NCBI RefSeq assembly: GCF_030413635.1
Contig: NZ_CP129235.1
Coordinates: 3,844,001 to 3,908,000 of the forward strand
Source of the DNA: Planococcus shenhongbingii
Lineage (GTDB): Bacteria > Bacillota > Bacilli > Bacillales_A > Planococcaceae
Length of the DNA: 64,000 nucleotides
Direction of reading: 5' to 3'
The notes under the pieces were generated by a model. It was not told the origin of the DNA and searched no databases. It saw nothing but the letters and a program-made list of their open reading frames with translations. Of the stretch, positions 9,259 through 18,522 are shown in pieces. A program made the translations under genes and the position numbers. Each line of letters begins with the position of its first letter. Position 1 is the stretch's first letter.

Positions 9259-10128
9259 TTAAGGGGCCATTGTTTTCCAGCTATCCACGTAATGGATCGC
9301 AATGCCGCCGTAGCCAGGAACATTTGCATAATTTGCTTGGACTTCAGCCAGCTGGCCATTCATATACATTTCTCCTTCTTCATAAAAAGAAATGGTGTCT
9401 CCTTCATCTGTTGGAGCGGTCTCCACACCAACTACGATGGTTTTCCCGTATTTAGCAGCGAAATTCACTTCATTCTTTACCACGTCTATGATCAAAGGCG
9501 CTGCATCGCGATAGGCCATGAGCGTCACACTGCTTGTATTCGCAATCATCCATTCAGCCAGTATTCCGCTTCCATGTATATTTTTATAGGAAATTTCATC
9601 AAACCAAAAAGGCAGGTCAGCTTCTAAAGGTAGCGCAAGGCTCGTGGCGCTGACGTTCGCTTTTTTCATCAAATCCTGATAAGCCAGAATGGTAGCTCTC
9701 TGATTTGTTGACCAGCCACTGTATAAATAAGGTTCAACGTCCAGATGGATGCCTGAAAATTTCTGCGCGGCGCTTGCACCCGCTTGATAGTTTTTGATCC
9801 ATGCCATTAACTGATCCTGATTAGTAAATCCTTTTTTCGCTACCCAACTTGGCGCGCCATCCAATGCGTAGATTGCCATTCCTTGTGCAGCTGCTTTCTC
9901 GATAAAGCTTTGATAAACCGCTTTTGGAATATCCCGGTCTATTTGGACATAGACTTTGTTTACATTCTTGCTTTCAAGAAACGCCAGCGTTCCCGTTTCA
10001 TCACTGATAAGGTTCCAAGGATTCCACAGCCACGTTGCCTGGACTTCTGCTGCTGCAGCTTCACCCGGCGTTCCATTTGAAAATACCAGCATCACTAACA
10101 AAGCAACCCCCATCAATACTTTCTTCAC
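9259..10128 (-). CDS. Secreted protein of unknown function, possible TIM-barrel hydrolase
   Basis: A 289-residue protein. I choose GTG at 10128, preceded by GGGGG at good spacing; an ATG 27 bases upstream is possible. The N-terminus is a signal peptide (MKKVLMGVALLVMLVF... with Ala-rich cleavage region GEAAAAEVQA). The mature part opens WLWNPWNLI and has strands resembling a glycoside-hydrolase barrel: NKVYVQIDRDIP, GMAIYALDGAPSW, GIHLDVEPYLY, SVTLMAYRD, IVVGVET and GIAIHYVDSW. The acidic motif HLDVEPY is where a catalytic Glu would sit. I recognise no named family. Monocistronic between two unrelated genes. Confidence 0.7.
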   Translation of the reverse strand: MKKVLMGVALLVMLVFSNGTPGEAAAAEVQATWLWNPWNLISDETGTLAFLESKNVNKVYVQIDRDIPKAVYQSFIEKAAAQGMAIYALDGAPSWVAKKGFTNQDQLMAWIKNYQAGASAAQKFSGIHLDVEPYLYSGWSTNQRATILAYQDLMKKANVSATSLALPLEADLPFWFDEISYKNIHGSGILAEWMIANTSSVTLMAYRDAAPLIIDVVKNEVNFAAKYGKTIVVGVETAPTDEGDTISFYEEGEMYMNGQLAEVQANYANVPGYGGIAIHYVDSWKTMAP

Positions 10129-10423
10129 TTTCCATACCCCCAGTATATTCATTAAAATTGTAAAAACCTGCCGTTCTCTTTTCAATCCCCTTTATTTCAA
10201 ATAAAATTCGGCCAGATATTTACTCATACATTTTTTCCTTATTTTAGCATCAACCGATCTAGTTTACTACTATCTAAATAATCTGTCTAATGTTTTTTCT
10301 TTTTAATTTTAAACGCTATACTGGAACTAATAAGCCAAGGGAATAAATGACTTAGCCGGTAAATGTAACTCAATCCCACCATGCCTTATCTATCGCAAGT
10401 AAACAGAGTGGAGGCAATAAGTT

Positions 10424-11503
10424 ATGGATCATATGGAAATCGGCTGGCGGCGATTGGCTGCCCAGTATATTGAGGGAAAGAAATTCCAGGCAGCGGAAGA
10501 TGTGGTCAAATGGATGGGCGCCATGCAGGCACAGAACTATCCCCAGGCGCTATGGGCAATTGGACAGCGGATGGAACCGGGTATGCTGGCCGCCGTTGAA
10601 CAGTCTCTCACAGAAGGGAAAATCATTCGTACCTGGCCAATGCGGGGCACTCTCCATTTTATCGCTCCTGAAGACAGCAAATGACTGCTCAGCTTAACGG
10701 CTCCCCGCATATTGGCTTCGAGCAAAGGACGCTTGAAGCAACTGGAGTTGGACGACGAAATTTTGCAGCGTTCAGCGGAAATTTTCCGGGCTTCCCTTAG
10801 CGGCGGCAAGCGTCTTTCCCGTCCTGCCATGTTGAAGCTGCTGGAGGCATCGGGAATTCCTACACATGGCCAGCGTGGTTACCATATCTTATGGCATTGG
10901 TCCCAATGCGGCTTACTTTGTCTCGGTCCAATCGAAGGGACACAGCAGACATTTGTCTTGCTTGAAGAATGGGCACCTCATGCTAAGGAATTGGCACAAG
11001 AAGAAGCCCTCTTTGAACTCGCGAAACGCTATTTTAATAGCCATGGCCCTGCAACGGTACACGATTTTGCTTGGTGGTCAGGTTTAACGATGAAAGAAGC
11101 ACGAGCTGGACTGGAATTGGCCAAGCCTTTCTTGGTTTCGCAAAAGCGGCTAGAAGCTGAGTACTGGTTTTCTGAAGAAGCTTCCTCTTTTTCCTCTTTG
11201 AGAGAACCGGCAATTCAGCTGCTACCTGCTTTTGATGAATACCTATTGGGCTATAAAGACCGCAGCAGCGTCTTGCCGATGGAGTACTCCGGCAAAGTAG
11301 CTCCAGGAAAAAACGGCGTTTTCTTTCCTATAATTGTTGAAAATGGACAAGTGGTCGGCACGTGGAAAAAAGAACTCTCAAGAAACGGCATTGTCTTGAA
11401 GTTCGACCTTTTTTCTCCGGAGTACGATTTACCGCCTTCTTGGAATCAGGCCGCTTTGGCTTTCAGCGCTTTTCTGGAAATGCCGATCATTGATGGACAG
11501 TAA
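10424..11503 (+). pseudogene. Winged-helix DNA-binding-domain protein interrupted by one in-frame stop
   Basis: Both halves lie in the same frame and together give about 359 codons of a YcaQ-like winged-helix protein (HTH_42 type; some relatives are DNA glycosylases). The first half has AAQYIEGKKFQAAEDVVKWM, GAMQAQNYPQALWAIG and RTWPMRGTLHFIAPEDSK. A TGA at 10682-10684 follows, then LLSLTAPRILASSKGRLKQL continues in frame. Family members usually have Trp at this point, so a single TGG to TGA change explains the break. The ATG at 10424 has GGAGG upstream. The downstream part has no good ribosome binding site of its own. A sequencing error is the main alternative. Confidence 0.8.
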
Positions 11504-11507
11504 ATAT

Positions 11508-11547
11508 AAAAAAGCGGTTGAGCAATGTGAACTCAACCGCTTTTTTC
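11508..11547 (+). terminator. Intrinsic terminator after the winged-helix gene
   Basis: AAAAGCGGTTGAG pairs with CTCAACCGCTTTT, followed by Ts. The 275 bases from here to 11822 hold no gene that I can see. Confidence 0.85.
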
Positions 11548-11822
11548 AATGGACCCTCCTATCCCGCCAAATATAGCGGCCATTTCATCCAAGAATACAT
11601 CACTTCTTTATTTACCAAAATCCGTATACTTTTCTTTTATTAAGAATGAATTCATAGCGCCAGCATCATTTTTTATAAATGAATTGTTGTTTTCTTGCGG
11701 ATACTATTTCCCGGGAAATAACTGGTTCTGCAGCCATAACTCTCTTCCTTTCCCCTTTATAAAAGTATCACGCATCGTGACTGTTCGGTTACAGACGCCA
11801 ATTCCGGAAAATCCTCTTTCTT

Positions 11823-12707
11823 CTATGCACCGGGCCGCAATTCCTGTCGGTTTACCCATTCTCGGATGGTATCGGCATAAGCTTGCGGCTCTTCAAGCGA
11901 CGGCATATGTGAGCTGTTCTCAAAAACATGGAATTCTGAATCCGAAGCCAGGCTTGCATAGTATTCAGTTGTTTCAGGCGTCGCTTCGTCGTAACGCCCG
12001 CAAGTGAAAAGAGCAGGAATTTCAATTTCATGCAGACGCCCGGTCGCATCAAAATCCTTCAATGTTCCGGTGACGGTAAATTCCGAAGCTCCCCACATAT
12101 AATGATAGATGCGGCTGTTCGTTGCCTCAAAATCTTCTTTCATCTCTTTTGGCCAAGGATCCAGGCGGCACATATGGCGCTTATAAAATGCCATCATCGC
12201 CTGCTGGTATACTTCTGAATCCGTTGTTCCGTCCCGTTCACTTTGTTCGATGGCGTCCTGCATTTCCTTCGGCAGTTCTTTCAAGTAATTCCGCTGATCC
12301 GTGATCCACTGATGAGCGCTTAATGCCGGACCTGAAAAAATGACGCTGCGGACGCCTGCAGGTTTCTTGAATAGATAAGAAGCGGCGAGCATCGATCCCC
12401 AGGAATGGCCGAGCAGGTGAAACTCTTCCAGCTCAAGCGCCTCGATGACATGCTCCAGCTCTTCTACATAATGCTCTATTGTCCATATATCTTTATCTGC
12501 TGGATGTCCTGATTTTCCGCAGCCCAATTGATCGTACTGGATGATCGGGTGTTCCGTCCCCAATTGCCGCAGCGGATCTTTGTCATTGCTTTTCCCACCT
12601 GGTCCGCCATGCACTAACAGCAACGGAATACCTGGACCATTTCCCGTAATCCGGTACCAGACATTTCCCCCTTTGACCGGAATAAACCCTTCTGTAACAT
12701 TTTCCAT
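11823..12707 (-). CDS. Proline iminopeptidase-family alpha/beta hydrolase
   Basis: A 294-residue cytosolic serine hydrolase of peptidase family S33. Seen are the oxyanion segment LLLVHGGPGGKSNDK, QYDQLGCGKSG, the nucleophile elbow LGHSWGSMLAAS, the acid region FTCGRYDEATPE, and the catalytic His in FENSSHMPSLEEP. The HGGPGG and GHSWGS signatures fit prolyl aminopeptidases of the tricorn-interacting-factor F1 type, which release N-terminal proline or other residues from short peptides. The exact substrate is inference. It is a single gene, with AAGGAGACT before its ATG. Confidence 0.85.
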   Translation of the reverse strand: MENVTEGFIPVKGGNVWYRITGNGPGIPLLLVHGGPGGKSNDKDPLRQLGTEHPIIQYDQLGCGKSGHPADKDIWTIEHYVEELEHVIEALELEEFHLLGHSWGSMLAASYLFKKPAGVRSVIFSGPALSAHQWITDQRNYLKELPKEMQDAIEQSERDGTTDSEVYQQAMMAFYKRHMCRLDPWPKEMKEDFEATNSRIYHYMWGASEFTVTGTLKDFDATGRLHEIEIPALFTCGRYDEATPETTEYYASLASDSEFHVFENSSHMPSLEEPQAYADTIREWVNRQELRPGA

Positions 12708-12780
12708 CCACTAGTCTCCTTTCTTCCTAATTAGTTGTTTCTGTAATAATTCCCTGCTTTTCTGGAAATTCCTTTAATAA

Positions 12781-12818
12781 TAAAAAGAGCTGATCCGTTT
12801 TTAGCGGAGCAGCTCTTT
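12781..12818 (-). terminator. Terminator of ilvE
   Basis: AGAGCTGATCCG and CGGAGCAGCTCT pair with one mismatch. On the minus strand the hairpin is followed by TTTTTATT. Confidence 0.8.
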
Positions 12819-12833
12819 AGGTTATTTCTCTAA

Positions 12834-13910
12834 TTATTTCACTTCCACTGTCCAGCCAAGTGAATCTTCCACTTTGCCGGTCTGGATGCCGGTGATCGTA
12901 TCGTATAGTTTTTGGGACAATTCCCCGATTTCATGGTTATTGATGACCATTTTCTTGCCTTGCCAGTTAAGCTCTCCCACTGGTGAAATGACAGCTGCCG
13001 TTCCGGTGCCGAATACTTCTTCGATCAAACCGTCCTGGAATGCCTGATAAAGTTCATCGATGGAGATTTTTTTCTCAGTGACAGAAATTCCCCAAGTACT
13101 CAGCAATTCAATGATCGACATGCGGGTAATCCCTTTCAGGATGCTGCCGTTTAACGCAGGTGTCACCACTTCTCCATTGATTTTGAAGAAAATGTTCATG
13201 CTGCCGACTTCTTCGATGTATTTCTTTTCTACCCCATCAAGCCATAACACATCCGCATTGCCAAGCTTTTTCGCATTGGCCTGCGCCTGGTAGCCGGAAG
13301 AATAGTTGCCGGCTGTTTTCGCCATTCCGGTACCGCCTTTTACAGCTCTTGTGAACTGATCCTCTACGTGGATTGTTACTGGCTTTAATCCGCCTGTGAA
13401 ATACGAACCGACAGGGGACAGGATGACCATAAATTTATAAGTCCGGGACGGTCCAACCGCCAGATTGGCTTCTGTTGAAATGATGAACGGACGGATATAA
13501 AGCGATGTTCCTGCCGTTGAAGGCACCCAGTCTTTTTCAAGTTCAATCAGCTTCGTCAAATACTCCAGCACTGCCTTTTCATCAATCGGCGGGATGCTTA
13601 AACGTTCGCTCGACAGGTTCAGGCGTTCGAAATTCTTTTCCGGGCGGAACAATAAGACACGTCCTTCTTCTGTACGGTAAGCTTTTAACCCTTCGAAAAC
13701 CGTTTGGCCATAATGAAAAATCATAGCCGCCGGATCTAATGTAATGGGAGCGTAAGGAACGATTTTCGGTTCGTGCCAGCCTTTGCCCGCTTCATAATCC
13801 ATCGTGAACATATGGTCAGTGAATATGGTTCCAAAAGGGACCTGGTCTTGTGATGGCTTATCTTTCTTTGCTGTGCTTTGTACAATTTCCAATTCATTGA
13901 TGGTCAACAA
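12834..13910 (-). CDS. ilvE: Branched-chain amino acid aminotransferase
   Basis: PLP-dependent fold-type IV transaminase that interconverts leucine, isoleucine and valine with their 2-oxo acids. It has 358 residues. Family elements are FGTIFTDHMFTMDYEAGKGW, FHYGQTVFEGLKAYR, SLYIRPFI, the PLP-lysine region GTGMAKTAGNYSSG, DVLWLDGVEKKYIEEVGSMN, and EEVFGTGTAAVISPVG. The start is TTG at 13910 with AAGGAGTG 7 bases upstream. It is monocistronic. In methionine salvage this enzyme class can also transaminate the 2-oxo precursor made by MtnD; no mtnE lies in the window, so that role is possible here. Confidence 0.95.
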   Translation of the reverse strand: MLTINELEIVQSTAKKDKPSQDQVPFGTIFTDHMFTMDYEAGKGWHEPKIVPYAPITLDPAAMIFHYGQTVFEGLKAYRTEEGRVLLFRPEKNFERLNLSSERLSIPPIDEKAVLEYLTKLIELEKDWVPSTAGTSLYIRPFIISTEANLAVGPSRTYKFMVILSPVGSYFTGGLKPVTIHVEDQFTRAVKGGTGMAKTAGNYSSGYQAQANAKKLGNADVLWLDGVEKKYIEEVGSMNIFFKINGEVVTPALNGSILKGITRMSIIELLSTWGISVTEKKISIDELYQAFQDGLIEEVFGTGTAAVISPVGELNWQGKKMVINNHEIGELSQKLYDTITGIQTGKVEDSLGWTVEVK

Positions 13911-14049
13911 GATGAAGCACTCCTTCCAAAATGAACAATATTATCACGTAATGTGAATAATCATACACTTATACACAAGTTTTCGAAAGACATCTTTTGA
14001 AATACTGAAAAAATTAAGAAAAAAGACCCGAACCCTTTCTTTGAAATGA

Positions 14050-14103
14050 TAAATAAAAAGTGTTGCTTCGAAACCTACTAAAAGGCTTTCGCAGCAACAC
14101 TTT
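14050..14103 (-). terminator. Terminator of the Nudix gene
   Basis: AAGTGTTGCT (14059-14068) pairs with AGCAACACTT (14093-14102), with partial inner pairing. On the minus strand TTTTTATTT follows. Confidence 0.75.
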
Positions 14104-14104
14104 C

Positions 14105-14719
14105 TTATTTGATGATATCAATGAAATGTGACAGGATTCTGGCGGTCAGTCCCCAGATTACTTTGTCTTCGTAGAGATAGAAATACTCTTCCAAATTCCG
14201 CGTTCTCCAGCTGTAATCCCTTCCCCCCACAATCAGATCATAAGGAAAACTTTCCTCCGGCTGGACATCAAAGTTGATTTGGTAAACCCGCGGTGGATTT
14301 TCAAGGAAAAAAGACAGCGGTACGCTGAACAGTTCTCCCACTTCTGCAGGGTTTGGCTTGAACTCCGCTGCCGCATTGATAAAACCCGCAAATGCGTAGA
14401 TGATCATGCCAAACGGGGACACCATGTAATCAAGCGGGAACACGGCTGAAATTTCGTCTTCACTGATTCCAAGTTCTTCATCGGTTTCGCGCAAAGCGGC
14501 AGATTCCGGCGATTTGTCCTGCGGGTCAATCCGGCCCCCGGGAAAACACACTTCCCCCGGCTGTTTCCGGAGCGTTTCCGCTCTTTTCTCAAAAAGGACA
14601 TGGATTTCCCCGTCTTTTTCAATCAGCGGCAAGAGAATCGCAAATTTCGCAAAATCGCGGCTCCCCAGCACTTCCGGCTTATGGGTCTGTATCTTTTCGG
14701 TAATCTTTCTGGCATCCAT
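14105..14719 (-). CDS. CoA-pyrophosphatase-type Nudix hydrolase
   Basis: A 204-residue Nudix hydrolase. The Nudix box is GGRIDPQDKSPESAALRETD followed by EELGI, with all catalytic glutamates. The preceding LRKQPGEVCFPGG is the extra signature of the CoA/acyl-CoA pyrophosphatase branch (NudL/PCD1 type). The likely role is hydrolysis of CoA or its damaged derivatives. It lies 11 bases downstream of the helicase gene on the same strand and may be cotranscribed with it. Confidence 0.85.
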   Translation of the reverse strand: MDARKITEKIQTHKPEVLGSRDFAKFAILLPLIEKDGEIHVLFEKRAETLRKQPGEVCFPGGRIDPQDKSPESAALRETDEELGISEDEISAVFPLDYMVSPFGMIIYAFAGFINAAAEFKPNPAEVGELFSVPLSFFLENPPRVYQINFDVQPEESFPYDLIVGGRDYSWRTRNLEEYFYLYEDKVIWGLTARILSHFIDIIK

Positions 14720-14730
14720 CCAATCACCTC

Positions 14731-17700
14731 TTACTTAATCATCAGTATTTCCCGTATATCCTGTTCTGTCAAGGCAGTAAGCGATTCCTGCCCCGAATGA
14801 ATGACTTCGTCAATCAGGTTTTTCTTTTTCTCCTGAAGTTCGCTGATTTTTTCTTCAATGGTGCCTTTCGCGAGCATCCGGATGACCTGCACTTCATTTT
14901 TTTGCCCCAGGCGGTGTGCCCGGTCCGCAGCTTGCTGTTCGACAGCGGGATTCCACCAAAGATCATATAAAATGACCGTATCGGCTCCGGTCAGATTCAA
15001 GCCGGTCCCGCCCGCTTTCAAAGAAATTAAAAACAGGTTGCCTTCCCCTTCATTGAACCGCTCACACATTGCTACCCGCTCCGAAGGCGGCGTCTGGCCA
15101 TCCAAATAAAAATAAGGCAAGCCATGTTTTCCAAAATTGCGCCCGATGATTCCGAGCATTTGGGTAAACTGCGAGAAAATCAGCACGCGCCGGCCGGAAA
15201 GGCGACATTCCTCCACGATTTCCATCAACTGATCAAATTTGGCCGATCCTCCGGCGTATCCTTCGACGAATAACGCCGGATGGCAGCAAATCTGTCTCAG
15301 GCGGGTCAATCCGGCCAAAATTTTAATGCGGTTTTTCCGGAAACTTCCTTTTGTCAGGTGCTTCAAAGCATCATGCTTCAATTCCGCTAAATAGGCCGCG
15401 TACAGCTTTTTCTGTTCCGTCTGCAGTTCTGAGAATTGCACAGTTTCTATTTTCTCCGGCAATTCCCCTAACACTTCTTTTTTCGTGCGCCGCAGGATAA
15501 ATGGCCGGATCCTTTTGGCCACATTTTGACGCCTTAATTCGCTGAACGCCTGCCTGTTTGGCAGCAGTTCCGGAAATACTACCCGGAAAATAGACCAAAG
15601 TTCATCCAGTGAGTTCTCTATAGGTGTTCCCGTTAATGCGAATCGATAATCCGCCTGAATCGCTTTTACCGATTTTGCTGTTTGGGTCACTGGGTTTTTA
15701 AACGCTTGGGCTTCATCGAAAAAGACGGTATGGAACTGTTTGTCCCGGTACAGCGTCCCGTCCATCCGCAAGGAAGGATACGATGTGATGACGACATCGA
15801 ACCCTGTCAGGTTTTTCAGCGCTGACGCCCTTGCCACCCGGTTGCCATCGATAATCTTCGCCTGGATTTCAGGCGCGAACTTTTCCAGCTCATTGAGCCA
15901 ATTATAAACAAGCGATGACGGACAAACAACGAGGACCGGCTGTTTGCGCTTATGCACTTCCGGAAGCACTGACACGATGTAAGCGATGCTCTGCAAAGTC
16001 TTTCCGAGGCCCATATCATCTGCCAGAATACCACCGAAGCGGTATGCCGCCAGCAGCTTCATCCAGCTGAAGCCGTTTTTTTGGTAGTCACGGAGCACCG
16101 GCTCTAAAGACTTTGGCACTGCTTCGTCCAGCTTGCCGGGGTTTGCCAAATTCTTCATAAGTTTCGCAAACGTTTCACCAGGCTCTGCCAGACCGCTTTC
16201 TTCAAGGCCCTCCGCTAATTTCATGCCATGAATCAAGGGCACGCGGATTTCTTCTTCGTCCAGTTCTGCTGCGGAAAGCCCAAGTTCACCGATAAAGTCA
16301 CCCATCGCCCAGAATTCCGGCGTTTCCAGTGACATTAACGTGCCGTTCGGAACCCGGTAATATTTCCTTTTCTCAGCAATTGCCTTCAAGAGCTGCTGTA
16401 TTTCCTTTTCGGGAATTTCTTTCATGTCAAACCGGAATGACAGCCAGTCTGTGCGCTCTTTGACTTCCACTTTGATTTTCGGACCCATATAAGCTTTTTG
16501 GACACGCAATTTCACTGAAGTTGTCGCATAGATTTTCACCAGCTCCTCCAGTTCCGGAACAGCGTGATAGAGAAAATCATATTCAGCTTCTTCATCCTGC
16601 AGGTAAAAGCCGCCCGGAGTCTGCGTGAACTGGCTGTCCTGAATTTTTTTCAAAATGCGCTGCTCCTTGTCAAGCTGGCGCCTTACACCCGGCAGATATT
16701 GGTAGCCCTGCTCCATCTCTTCGCACGGATTGATGGACTGCCTGCCGTAATGAAATTCCAGTCCTGCCAGCAGCCGGTTATTGACGCGGTCCAGAAACAG
16801 CTTCGCTGTCAGCGGCGTTTCTTTCAGCCCTCTCGATGCCCTTTCCGCAATATCCAATTGGCCGAGCCGCATCAAGCCGGAAATGGCTGTTTCCCTGAAG
16901 TGGCTGATTTGCGCTTCTGGAATCAGCAGTTCCTGTTTTCCGGTTTCACCGAACATTTTTTTCAGTTCCGCAAGCCTTCCACAGTCTTCTTCTTCCATCT
17001 GGAACCATTGGCCTTCCGAAAAAGCATAGCTGTAGGACTCGAAAACGGTAATGCGTTCGAGGCCTTCCATTTCGAGCCGGTAGCCTGCCTCCGCTGTATC
17101 CAGTTCAAAAGACAGCGGAAGCCGGTCGCCGTAATGGACGCCGTCGTATAATCGTCCGTTCTGCTCAAATGCAACAGCTGGAACAGCTTCCAATAAAGGC
17201 AGCAACATTTCCCATTCAGCCGCTGAAATCAGCAAGGCTCCTTTAGCCAAGTCCGCTTTGATCGGCTGCATTTTCGTCAACAAACGCAGCACAGCATCGG
17301 TTTTTCGGCTGAAGTTATGGCGCTCCGGATTATAGATGCGGCCCGTGCAGTATTCGAACGGCTGGCGCATGCCAACTTTCCGCAAAAATTCCAGAGGCTC
17401 CTCAATACGTTCCAGGGAATTATCGCCGACATTCAGCCTGACCCCTATTACAAAACCCGCAGCTCCAAGATCGATAGGAGAGCAAAGAAATTCCACATGA
17501 AGCGTCTGCCGTTTATCAAAATGCAGCTGTTTGCCGCTCGGCTGCACCGGCTGATTGCCGAATAGCCCAAGCATTCTGTCCGCCATCGGATTTTTGGCGC
17601 GCTGCTGTTCTTCAATGGCCAGCAAGACCGCTGCGATATGCTGACAGTAAGTTTTGATGAACCCTACGGGAGGGCAGCTGCAAGTTGCTTCTATTTGTTC

Positions 17701-17886
17701 GTCGAAGCCCGATTGCACCGTTACTTGAAAAAGGCTTCCGGCTTTGACCGTCCCTGTGACCCCAGAGCTTTTCTTTTGCCGCGGCTCCAGTTCAACTTTC
17801 CCGCTCAGGAAATAGGACTTCCCTTTTTTATAAGCGGCGTCGCCGCATAATTTTTTGATTTTTGTTTTATCCAGCACCACATTCAT
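14731..17886 (-). CDS. SNF2-family helicase with SWIM zinc finger (YwqA-like)
   Basis: A 1051-residue ATP-dependent DNA translocase. The order is a SWIM domain at about residues 69-90 (CSCPPVGFIKTYCQH, CxC...CxH), a long bacterial SNF2-associated region, then the two RecA lobes. Walker A is ILADDMGLGKTLQS (near 620), the DExx box is VFFDEAQAFKNP, and later motifs are ALTGTPIENSLDELWSIF, LIFSQFTQML, LISLKAGGTGLNLTGAD and AADRAHRLGQ. This architecture matches B. subtilis YwqA. The cellular role is unproven; DNA repair or transcription-coupled remodelling are the usual suggestions. Its length is above the usual 900-1000. Confidence 0.9.
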   Translation of the reverse strand: MNVVLDKTKIKKLCGDAAYKKGKSYFLSGKVELEPRQKKSSGVTGTVKAGSLFQVTVQSGFDEQIEATCSCPPVGFIKTYCQHIAAVLLAIEEQQRAKNPMADRMLGLFGNQPVQPSGKQLHFDKRQTLHVEFLCSPIDLGAAGFVIGVRLNVGDNSLERIEEPLEFLRKVGMRQPFEYCTGRIYNPERHNFSRKTDAVLRLLTKMQPIKADLAKGALLISAAEWEMLLPLLEAVPAVAFEQNGRLYDGVHYGDRLPLSFELDTAEAGYRLEMEGLERITVFESYSYAFSEGQWFQMEEEDCGRLAELKKMFGETGKQELLIPEAQISHFRETAISGLMRLGQLDIAERASRGLKETPLTAKLFLDRVNNRLLAGLEFHYGRQSINPCEEMEQGYQYLPGVRRQLDKEQRILKKIQDSQFTQTPGGFYLQDEEAEYDFLYHAVPELEELVKIYATTSVKLRVQKAYMGPKIKVEVKERTDWLSFRFDMKEIPEKEIQQLLKAIAEKRKYYRVPNGTLMSLETPEFWAMGDFIGELGLSAAELDEEEIRVPLIHGMKLAEGLEESGLAEPGETFAKLMKNLANPGKLDEAVPKSLEPVLRDYQKNGFSWMKLLAAYRFGGILADDMGLGKTLQSIAYIVSVLPEVHKRKQPVLVVCPSSLVYNWLNELEKFAPEIQAKIIDGNRVARASALKNLTGFDVVITSYPSLRMDGTLYRDKQFHTVFFDEAQAFKNPVTQTAKSVKAIQADYRFALTGTPIENSLDELWSIFRVVFPELLPNRQAFSELRRQNVAKRIRPFILRRTKKEVLGELPEKIETVQFSELQTEQKKLYAAYLAELKHDALKHLTKGSFRKNRIKILAGLTRLRQICCHPALFVEGYAGGSAKFDQLMEIVEECRLSGRRVLIFSQFTQMLGIIGRNFGKHGLPYFYLDGQTPPSERVAMCERFNEGEGNLFLISLKAGGTGLNLTGADTVILYDLWWNPAVEQQAADRAHRLGQKNEVQVIRMLAKGTIEEKISELQEKKKNLIDEVIHSGQESLTALTEQDIREILMIK

Positions 17887-17984
17887 CAGCTGATCCTTCT
17901 TTCAATCCATATCAGATACTTAATATTATCGCTAAATCAACCGAGTTAAACAATGTTTACCCTTTTCGGATGGGTTCTCTCTAT

Positions 17985-18016
17985 AGAAAAAACCAGGCAC
18001 ACGGCCCGGTTTTCTT
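17985..18016 (-). terminator. Terminator of yjdM-like gene
   Basis: AAAACCAGGC pairs with GCCCGGTTTT (one wobble). On the minus strand it is followed by TTTTTTCTATAG. Confidence 0.75.
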
Positions 18017-18049
18017 ATCGTACTGATTTACACGCCGTATAAAACGGCA

Positions 18050-18391
18050 TTAGCTTTTTTTAACAAACTCCGATTTTAATTTCATTGGGCCGAAACCGTC
18101 GATTTTGCAGTCGATGTTGTGGTCGCCATCTACTAATCGAATACTTTTCACTTTCGTGCCGATTTTCAGGACGGACGAACTGCCTTTTACTTTCAAATCT
18201 TTGATGACTGTGACAGAGTCACCGTCAGCCAGGATATTTCCATTAGCGTCTTTGACGGCTTTTTCAGTTTCAGCGTTTTCCGCTTCTGCGCCTGGCGTCC
18301 ACTCATGGGCACATTCCGGGCAAACGAGCATATTCCCGTCTTCATAGGTATATTCAGAACCGCACACCGGGCAATTCGGCAAAGCTTCCAT
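18050..18391 (-). CDS. YjdM/PhnA-family zinc-ribbon protein
   Basis: A 113-residue small protein. The N-terminal zinc ribbon has two CxxC-type knuckles ([21 protein letters not shown]), followed by the PhnA C-terminal domain with [27 protein letters not shown]-like [15 protein letters not shown] and [14 protein letters not shown]. The family was first annotated as alkylphosphonate uptake protein, but no phosphonate genes are nearby and the true role is unknown. Monocistronic. Confidence 0.92.
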   Translation of the reverse strand: MEALPNCPVCGSEYTYEDGNMLVCPECAHEWTPGAEAENAETEKAVKDANGNILADGDSVTVIKDLKVKGSSSVLKIGTKVKSIRLVDGDHNIDCKIDGFGPMKLKSEFVKKS

Positions 18392-18475
18392 GTTTCATTT
18401 CCTCCATTCCGTTCTCTGCAAATGCAGCGAGAAGTTTCTTCTATCCTACCATGTCTGCGTCTTTTACCGCAGCCC

Positions 18476-18512
18476 ATAAAAAAACCTGTATGGATAATAC
18501 CATACAGGTTTC
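18476..18512 (-). terminator. Terminator of dctP
   Basis: AACCTGTATGG (18483-18493) and CCATACAGGTT (18500-18510) are perfect arms. A T-run follows on the minus strand. Confidence 0.85.
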
Positions 18513-18522
18513 AACTCATTAT

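Noticed and set aside
11549..12007. 152-codon plus-strand frame
   Set aside because: Most of it lies antisense to the hydrolase gene; the unique part has no ribosome site and no recognisable pattern.
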